NCBI GenBank assembly: GCA_934553255.1
Contig: CAKTEZ010000008.1
Coordinates: 1 to 55,740 of the forward strand
Length of the DNA: 55,740 nucleotides
Direction of reading: 5' to 3'
Source of the DNA: an uncultured Oscillospiraceae bacterium
GTDB taxonomy: Bacteria > Bacillota > Clostridia > Oscillospirales > Oscillospiraceae
Each line of letters opens with the position of its first letter. Positions within the stretch are counted from its first letter, which is position 1. Below, piece by piece: positions 50,996-55,740 of this stretch. Under the pieces are notes generated by a model. The model worked only from the letters and a program-made list of their open reading frames with translations, searched no databases and was not told where the DNA came from. A program made the translations under genes and the position numbers.

Positions 50996-52696
50996 TCAGT
51001 CCTTGTATTCCACATGCAGCAGCTCATGCGCGCGCTCGGCAAGGCCGTTCGCGTACATCGCGTCGATGACGGGGTTGCGCTCGCTGCGCTTGAACATGGC
51101 GCTGCGGTCGATCTCATAGAGACCCTGTGCGCGTTGGAGCTTCTTTGCCATCAGCGCGTAAGGCTGTCCCGCGCCGCCGACGCAGCCGGTGCGGCAGGAC
51201 ATGACCTCAACAAGGTCCACCTGCACCTCGCCGCTCTTGATCTGGTCGAGCAGCTTGCCCGCGCTGCCGAGCCCGTGGACGATGGCGACACGCACCACGC
51301 GGTCGTTGATCGTGACCTCGGCAAAGCGGACGGCGTCTGTGCCGCGGATGCCGCTGTGTTCAATGGTTCGGAGGGCGTTCTTGCTCTTGTCCGGCGTGCA
51401 GCAGCGAATGACTGCCTCCGCCACGCCGCCGCTTGTGCCGAAGATCTCCGCCGCGCCGCTGCCCATGCCGTAGGGCAGGTCGGGGGATTCCTTCTCCAAC
51501 ATCTGGAAGCGGATGCCGGACTCTTTCATCATTTGTACGACCTCCTGCGTGGTGAGGACGAGATCGACATAGGGGTTTCCGAAGGCGTCGCGGAACTCCT
51601 TGCGCCGCGCCTCCATTTTCTTGGCGGTGCAGGGCATGATGGCGATGTGGTAGGTCGTGCGTCCGTCGACGGCGTCCTTGGCGCGGTAGTTCTCCTTTAG
51701 CACGGAGGCGAACATCTGCATGGGGGAGCGGGAGGTAGAGAGGTTTTTGAGAAACTCCGGCCGCTCATTCTCCACATACTTCACCCACGCGGGGCAGCAG
51801 GAGGTCATCAGCGGCAGATTTTCGCCGGTCTCCAGCCGGTGCAGAAATTCGGCGGACTCCTCGCGCACGGTGAGGTCCGCGCCGAAGATGGTGTCATATA
51901 CCTCGTCCGCGCCCATGATCTTGAGCGCGGTGACCAGCTTATCAAGCACATTTTCGCCCGCCTTCAGACCGTAGGCTTCGCCGATGGCAACGCGCACGGC
52001 GGGGGCGATCTGGATAACGACGCGCGTTTTGGGGTCCTGCAGCGCCTTCCACGCCGTGCCGATCTCGTTCTTGACGGTGATGGCGCCGGTGGTGCAGACG
52101 GCGGAGCATTGACCGCAGCTCACACAATGCGTTTCGCTCAAGGGCTTGCCGCCTGTGGTGGCGATGTGCAGGTTCGGACCGCGGCCCGCAAAGTGCAGAT
52201 TGTTGATGCCCTGCACTTCGTGGCAGACGCGCACGCAGTCGCCGCAGAGAATGCATTTGTTGTAATCCACCGTGATGGCGGGACTGGAAAGATCCATCTG
52301 GATATGCTCGCGCGTGTCGTCAAAGCGGACGTGGTGGATGCCGAAGCGGACCGCCATCTCCTGCAGGCGGCAGGCGCGGTTCTTTTCGCAGGTGGTGCAG
52401 TCGCGGCAATGCGCGGCGAGCAGCAGCTCGATGATCATACGGCGGTACTTGAGCAGACGCGCCGTGTTGGTGCGGATATGCAGGCCGTTCCTTGGCTGCA
52501 TGGTGCAGGCAGCCTCGATCTTGCCGGAGCTTTCCTCCTCGACCATGCACATACGGCACGCGCCGTAAACAGACAGGTCGGAGTGGAAGCAGAAGTTGGG
52601 GATCTCCACGCCCGCTTTGCGGCAGACCTCCAGTACATTCGGTTCTTCGTCGTATTCCACGCGGATATTATCCACATACATGATGTCCTTAGCCAT
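50996..52696 (-). CDS. [FeFe]-hydrogenase, catalytic subunit (group A)
   Basis: 566-aa enzyme. Domains in order: plant-type 2Fe-2S (C36, C47, C50, C64), a His-Cys 4Fe-4S site (H96, C100, C103, C109), two ferredoxin clusters (C148/151/154/158 and C191/194/197/201), and the H-cluster domain. The H-cluster ligands are C301 in TSCCPAW, C356 in MPCTAKKMEA, and C501 and C505 in EVMSCRTGCVGGAGQP, close to the CpI positions; C300 is the proton-relay cysteine. The last motif differs from the usual MxCPGGC (RT for PG). It interconverts protons and H2, with ferredoxin and perhaps the partner encoded just upstream. GGAGGTGGAG precedes the ATG, which overlaps the partner's end by eight bases. Confidence 0.95.
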   Translation of the reverse strand: MAKDIMYVDNIRVEYDEEPNVLEVCRKAGVEIPNFCFHSDLSVYGACRMCMVEEESSGKIEAACTMQPRNGLHIRTNTARLLKYRRMIIELLLAAHCRDCTTCEKNRACRLQEMAVRFGIHHVRFDDTREHIQMDLSSPAITVDYNKCILCGDCVRVCHEVQGINNLHFAGRGPNLHIATTGGKPLSETHCVSCGQCSAVCTTGAITVKNEIGTAWKALQDPKTRVVIQIAPAVRVAIGEAYGLKAGENVLDKLVTALKIMGADEVYDTIFGADLTVREESAEFLHRLETGENLPLMTSCCPAWVKYVENERPEFLKNLSTSRSPMQMFASVLKENYRAKDAVDGRTTYHIAIMPCTAKKMEARRKEFRDAFGNPYVDLVLTTQEVVQMMKESGIRFQMLEKESPDLPYGMGSGAAEIFGTSGGVAEAVIRCCTPDKSKNALRTIEHSGIRGTDAVRFAEVTINDRVVRVAIVHGLGSAGKLLDQIKSGEVQVDLVEVMSCRTGCVGGAGQPYALMAKKLQRAQGLYEIDRSAMFKRSERNPVIDAMYANGLAERAHELLHVEYKD

Positions 52697-53483
52697 CGAT
52701 CTCCACCTCCCTGATCGCGTCGAAGGGGCAGGCCTCGATGCAGGTGTAGCATTTCACGCATTTTTCCGGATCGATGGAAAACGGCGATTTGATGACGCCG
52801 GTGATGGCGTCGGCATGGCAGTTGCGTGCGCACTTGCTGCACCTGCGGCAGATGGCGGGGTCCACGACCAGACGGATGCGGTTGTAGGGCAGGTCGCCGG
52901 GGCGGATGGGGTAGCGCGTCTCCTTTTCGCACAGCGGACAATGCCCCGCGAGGTGATCGCGGAACTCATTGGGGAAGTACTTCACGGCGCTTTGAAGCGT
53001 GGAGAACGACCCCTTGCCGAGATTGCAGAAGGCGGTGACGGAGATCATCTCGCCGAGGTCCATGAGCAGAGAAAAATCCTGCTCGCTCAGACGGTAGTTA
53101 CGAAGCGCCCATAAAAGCTCGTTCATGCGCTTGGTACCCTCGCGGCAGGAAACGCACTTGCCGCAGAATTCGGTCTGCGTGTACTGCATGAAGCGGCAGG
53201 CGACATCGACCATGCAGCGATCCTCATCGAGAACCGTGATGACGCTGTCGCCGCGGCGGACGCCGTAGGGCTTGAGCTGCTGAAAGTGCAGAGGGAGGTC
53301 AAGCTGGTCCGCCGTCAGCAGGCCGCCGCTGGGACCGCCGATCTGCACAGCCTTGCAGCGCTTGCCGTCCGCCATGCCGCTGCCGTAGGCTTCGATGACC
53401 TCGCGCAGCGTGGTTGCCTCCTCCGGAATATCCACGTAATCGGGACGGGCGATGTCGCCCTTGAGTCTGAAAATTCTCGCCAT
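52689..53483 (-). CDS. NuoF/HydB-like iron-sulfur protein lacking the FMN/NADH domain
   Basis: 264-aa protein matching only the C-terminal half of NuoF or HydB. It has an SLBB-type region (about 15-90, with GGPSGGLL), the NuoF 4Fe-4S site CGKCVSCREGT (C107, C110, C113 and C153), an extra CPLC (182-185), and a two-cluster ferredoxin domain (CRRCSKCARNC, CVKCYTCIEAC). The FMN- and NADH-binding domain that normally precedes SLBB is absent, and the 120 bp upstream carry no in-frame remnant. It is translationally coupled to the hydrogenase and probably passes electrons to it from a carrier other than NADH. The start has only a weak ribosome site (GAGTGG). Confidence 0.9.
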   Translation of the reverse strand: MARIFRLKGDIARPDYVDIPEEATTLREVIEAYGSGMADGKRCKAVQIGGPSGGLLTADQLDLPLHFQQLKPYGVRRGDSVITVLDEDRCMVDVACRFMQYTQTEFCGKCVSCREGTKRMNELLWALRNYRLSEQDFSLLMDLGEMISVTAFCNLGKGSFSTLQSAVKYFPNEFRDHLAGHCPLCEKETRYPIRPGDLPYNRIRLVVDPAICRRCSKCARNCHADAITGVIKSPFSIDPEKCVKCYTCIEACPFDAIREVEIDG

Positions 53484-53512
53484 AGCTATCCACTCGCTTC
53501 TTCTCTCAGTTC

Positions 53513-53528
53513 GTATGGCGCACCATAC
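53513..53528. promoter_or_regulatory. Inverted repeat upstream of the hydrogenase operon, possible operator
   Basis: GTATGG CGCA CCATAC lies 30 bp upstream of the NuoF-like ATG. The surrounding 53484-53603 is AT-rich; a TAAACT lies just upstream on the minus strand but has no convincing -35. Confidence 0.45.
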
Positions 53529-53603
53529 AACAGTTTATCACTCTAACACCGAACGGGGAAAAAGTAAAGAGAACCATTCATAAATAATCTGAATGAACCG
53601 CGG

Positions 53604-54800
53604 TCATAGCAAAAGCTGTCCGATCTCCGGCTTTACCGTCCGCTCCTGCGTTTCAAAGTCTACATGGACCGCGCCGCGGCGCGAGCTGTGGCCGTTGAGC
53701 CACTCAAACCCGTCCGTGAAGCCCTGATAGAAGCAGCGGCTGACCGGCAGCGTACTCCCATGCAGCAGGCGGAGTGCTTTTGCGAGATAGGCGGCGCGTA
53801 CGCCGTCCTCCACACCGCGCAGAGTGACGGACAGCGGAAGGGGGAGCGCGGCGCGCGCGGAGGCAAGAAATGGGAGGAGGGCGCCCAGCTCGCATTCTCC
53901 CGCCGCATCGGTGCGGCAGGGAAGCGAGTCGCGAAGCGTGGAGACGGCGGCACGGCCGTGCCAGTCGATGGCAAGGAAATCCACATATACGCCCAAGGCG
54001 AGCAGGCGGTGATACTTCATCGGCAGCACGGAGCGGCCGAAAGCAAAGGCGCGCAGCGGTGCGTCGAAAAAGCTGCGGCGCACCAGTTCGGCGGCGCGCT
54101 GCGCCAGCTGCCCTGCGCCGCGCGGTACAAAATCGTGCGCGCGCAGAGAGACGCTCACGCGCGTCCCGCTCCAGCCCATCGCCTGCCGGTAGCTGTGGAT
54201 CAGACGGTAGGCCTCGGTGTGGCAGACGGCCAAATTGGTCAGCACGCCGTAAGCACGGGAGAGGTTGTTTTTTCCGGGCGGGAAGCCGCCGCCCAGCCAG
54301 CCGCCGAGCGCGTAGGCGTTTGGCTCGGCAAAGGTCAGGTATTCGCCGCAGAGCGGACCGAGCGCGCCGATGACGGTCTCAATGTAGCGGAGGTAGTAGG
54401 AGAAGTTTTCCTCCCGTTCAAAGCCGCCCAGTTCCTCGAACCACGCGGGGGTCGTGAAGTGGTGCAGCTCGACCTGTACGGCGATGCCCGTTTCGCGCAG
54501 GGCGCTCAGCTCGTCGCGGTAATGCGCGAGCGCCGCATGGTCGAACTCGCCCTCGCGCGGCTCCACGCGCGTCCAGTCCACGCCCATGCGGTGCGCCGTC
54601 ACGCCGAGCGAGGAGAGGAGGTCGACATCCTCCCGCCAATGCTCCCAGTGCTGCGCGGCGAGAGCGGGCGCGGTGCGGTCGGCAATGTTGCCCATGCCCC
54701 ACCAGTAGATCCAGCTGCTCTCCAGCTCGCCGCCCTCGCATTGGGTGGCGGGGGAGGAGAAGCCGAAAAGCGTGTCCTTTTTCAAGAGAGAAGCGTTCAT
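53604..54800 (-). CDS. GH1-like (beta-glucosidase fold) protein, probably catalytically altered
   Basis: 398-aa protein resembling glycoside hydrolase family 1: LFGFSSPATQCEGG, LGVTAHRMGVDWTRVEPREGEFD, LHHFTTPAWFEELGGF and the C-terminal GFTDGFEW...RRGAVHVDF...ERTVKPE all match GH1 landmarks. The acid/base Glu is kept at E159 (LTFAEPN) but the preceding Asn of TFNEP is Ala. At the nucleophile position ITENG reads VTLRG (325-329), so the nucleophile Glu appears replaced by Leu. It is also shorter than usual (about 440-480). It may bind sugar without hydrolysing it, or use another mechanism. GAGG precedes the ATG. Confidence 0.82.
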   Translation of the reverse strand: MNASLLKKDTLFGFSSPATQCEGGELESSWIYWWGMGNIADRTAPALAAQHWEHWREDVDLLSSLGVTAHRMGVDWTRVEPREGEFDHAALAHYRDELSALRETGIAVQVELHHFTTPAWFEELGGFEREENFSYYLRYIETVIGALGPLCGEYLTFAEPNAYALGGWLGGGFPPGKNNLSRAYGVLTNLAVCHTEAYRLIHSYRQAMGWSGTRVSVSLRAHDFVPRGAGQLAQRAAELVRRSFFDAPLRAFAFGRSVLPMKYHRLLALGVYVDFLAIDWHGRAAVSTLRDSLPCRTDAAGECELGALLPFLASARAALPLPLSVTLRGVEDGVRAAYLAKALRLLHGSTLPVSRCFYQGFTDGFEWLNGHSSRRGAVHVDFETQERTVKPEIGQLLL

Positions 54801-54831
54801 CGCAAAAGCCTCGTTTCTCTAAGATGCCTCC

Positions 54832-54860
54832 ATTATAAAGGTTCCGCATCGTGTCGTCAA
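54832..54860 (-). promoter_or_regulatory. Promoter of the GH1-like gene
   Basis: On the minus strand, TTGACG, 17 bp, TATAAT, 32 bp before the ATG; eleven of twelve positions match consensus. Confidence 0.9.
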
Positions 54861-54874
54861 TGGACGGGAAATCA

Positions 54875-54903
54875 TTGCAAAGCACAGCGCGCTATGGTAT
54901 GAT
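54875..54903 (+). promoter_or_regulatory. Plus-strand promoter without an obvious gene
   Basis: TTGCAA, 17 bp, TATGAT with extended -10 TGG. Downstream on the plus strand there is only about 25 bp and then a hairpin at 54928-54956, after which transcription would run antisense to the SSB-like gene. Confidence 0.6.
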
Positions 54904-54927
54904 AAAACAAAGCCAAAAGTCGGTGAG

Positions 54928-54956
54928 AGAGGGGGACGCGGCGCGCATCCCCCTCT
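54928..54956. terminator. GC-rich hairpin between the SSB-like and GH1-like genes
   Basis: AGAGGGGGA / TCCCCCTCT with an 11-nt GC-rich loop, followed on the plus strand by TCTT. It lies just past the stop of the SSB-like gene at 54959 and may end transcription from either side; neither flank has a full T run. Confidence 0.55.
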
Positions 54957-54958
54957 TC

Positions 54959-55576
54959 TTAAATCAGTTCGTTCGTTTCATTGTCCAGCAGCTGCATGAC
55001 CGAGACCTCATAGGCGGTGCGTTCCTCGCTTCCCGTGTCGGTCTGCTTGAGATAGGTGCGGCTTTGTACGCGGCCCTCGAGCGACAGCCGCTCGCCGACG
55101 CTTCGCTCAGCGACCTGCGCGGCGGTCTGTCCCCATGCGATGCAGGGCAGGTAATCCGCGCGCCCGTAGCGCCGGTTCACCGCGAGGATCATGTCGCAGA
55201 TGCTGCGTCCCAGAGGCGTGTGCCGCAGGACCGGCGGCTTGCACAGCACGCCGGAGAGCAAAATGCGGTTGAAGTGTCCGCCGTCACACGGCTCAATGGA
55301 TTGGGCGAACACGGAAATGACCAACCGCCGCCCCTTGCCGCTGCGGTTGTTGAAGGAGCGGAGCTGTCCGACCACGCGCAGGGGCGTTCCCTCCGCGACC
55401 TCGACCGCTTGCAGCAGAGACTGCGAAACGAGGACGGGCGGCATGTCCGATTGACCGGACAGGCGCTCCACCCGCAGAGGAAAGCGGTAAAAGCTCTCGC
55501 CGTGGTTTTCGTGCGAAAATTCCGGCGCACCGTCGGCGATGCCCCAAAGCTCCACATAGTTCTGGCTGTTTTCCAT
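54959..55576 (-). CDS. Single-stranded DNA-binding-like protein with tandem OB folds
   Basis: 205-aa protein. Residues about 1-100 look like one OB module (NYVELWGIADGAPEFSH..., YRFPLRVERLSG..., LRVVGQLRSFNNRSGKGRRLVISVFA). About 103-205 is a second, more canonical SSB module (NRILLSGVLCKPPVLRHTPLGRSICDMILAVNR, DYLPCIAWGQTAAQVAERSVGERLSLEGRVQSRTY). There is no acidic DDDIPF tail, so it is not the main replicative SSB. It may be a recombination or competence accessory protein. TGAGGTG lies six bases before the ATG at 55576. Confidence 0.82.
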   Translation of the reverse strand: MENSQNYVELWGIADGAPEFSHENHGESFYRFPLRVERLSGQSDMPPVLVSQSLLQAVEVAEGTPLRVVGQLRSFNNRSGKGRRLVISVFAQSIEPCDGGHFNRILLSGVLCKPPVLRHTPLGRSICDMILAVNRRYGRADYLPCIAWGQTAAQVAERSVGERLSLEGRVQSRTYLKQTDTGSEERTAYEVSVMQLLDNETNELI

Positions 55577-55636
55577 AGCGTACACCTCAATGTATGTTGT
55601 TGGTGCAGTCTATGAGAGCGGGGCGAAGAGTATGAC

Positions 55637-55664
55637 AAAAGGGAAGTCCCGTCGGGACTTCCCT
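55637..55664 (-). terminator. Terminator-like hairpin near the right edge
   Basis: GGGAAGTCCC / GGGACTTCCC with a 3-nt loop. On the minus strand it is followed by TTTTGTC, so it would end a transcript coming from beyond the right end of the window. The remaining bases to 55740 hold no gene. Confidence 0.7.
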
Positions 55665-55692
55665 CAGCTCGTCGAAAAAGTCCATCAAATGC

Positions 55693-55721
55693 TGGGCTTT
55701 TTCTGATAGATATGGTAGAAT
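55693..55721 (+). promoter_or_regulatory. Possible promoter for a gene beyond the right edge
   Basis: TGGGCT, 17 bp, TAGAAT with extended -10 TGG. The -35 is weak. AAGGG after it may be part of the next gene's leader. Confidence 0.45.
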
Positions 55722-55740
55722 GGGTAAGGGTGATGCAAGA

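Noticed and set aside
1..55740. CRISPR arrays, tRNA genes, insertion sequences or prophage
   Set aside because: No regularly spaced repeats, cloverleaf-like sequences with CCA ends, transposase motifs or phage genes were recognised on reading.

Overview
The window is chromosomal DNA from an anaerobic, GC-rich (roughly 60 %) Gram-positive bacterium, most likely of the Oscillospirales/Oscillospiraceae (Flavonifractor, Intestinimonas or Oscillibacter-like). Pointers are the strong GGAGG-type ribosome sites, sigma-A promoters, ribosomal protein S21, a CD1247-type protein, LCP and SLH envelope proteins, a group A [FeFe]-hydrogenase and oxygen-sensitive HgdB/BcrC-type enzymes. No tRNA, rRNA, CRISPR array, prophage or insertion sequence was seen. 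Genes are tightly packed; the largest gene-free stretch is 13684-13981.

Layout. 1-1011: end of the L10-L12 ribosomal operon. 1151-13754: an accessory block that is the most unusual part of the window. An old-yellow-enzyme/FAD/4Fe-4S reductase (minus) diverges from a plus-strand operon coding a CooC-like ATPase, two HgdB/BcrC-family subunits, their ATP-dependent activator, a 55-aa membrane protein and a stand-alone protein resembling the middle domain of acetyl-CoA synthase with a CX2CX5C tail. Facing it is a minus-strand operon with paralogues of both HgdB-like subunits and of the small membrane protein, but no second activator. An EamA transporter and an MGMT gene lie between the two operons, and a membrane-anchored XRE regulator diverges from the second. 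13982-22209: regulator, DUF554, TcdA-like, parvulin foldase, upp, tsaB, tsaE (minus), then SEDS and SLH proteins (plus). 22210-32258: a long plus operon ddl-murF-ABC-F-ydcF-flavodoxin-prfA-tsaC/coaE fusion-M18 peptidase. 32300-34092: degV and a TepA-like protease. 34115-45293: smc-ftsY-rdgB-yhbY-nadD/yqeK fusion-LCP-rsfS-leuS. 45324-49771: rpsU, AraC regulator, DUF3783 protein, a barrel-like hypothetical, yqeG, efp, CD1247-like. 49790-53483 (minus): LysR regulator, a 61-aa Cys-rich protein, [FeFe]-hydrogenase and a NuoF-like partner lacking the FMN/NADH domain. 53604-55576 (minus): a GH1-like protein lacking its nucleophile motif and a tandem OB-fold SSB-like protein.

How it fits together. 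Most genes are core: translation, cell wall, t6A modification, chromosome segregation and cofactor synthesis. The candidate undescribed system is the 3.5-13.7 kb block. HgdB-like heterodimers use ATP-driven single-electron transfer from an HgdC-type activator. Here two such heterodimers appear to share one activator and are each linked to a related single-pass membrane peptide; a CooC-type metallochaperone ATPase and an acetyl-CoA-synthase-like domain protein are co-transcribed with one of them. I infer a membrane-associated, metallocluster-dependent low-potential reductase or dehydratase. The substrate cannot be read from the sequence.
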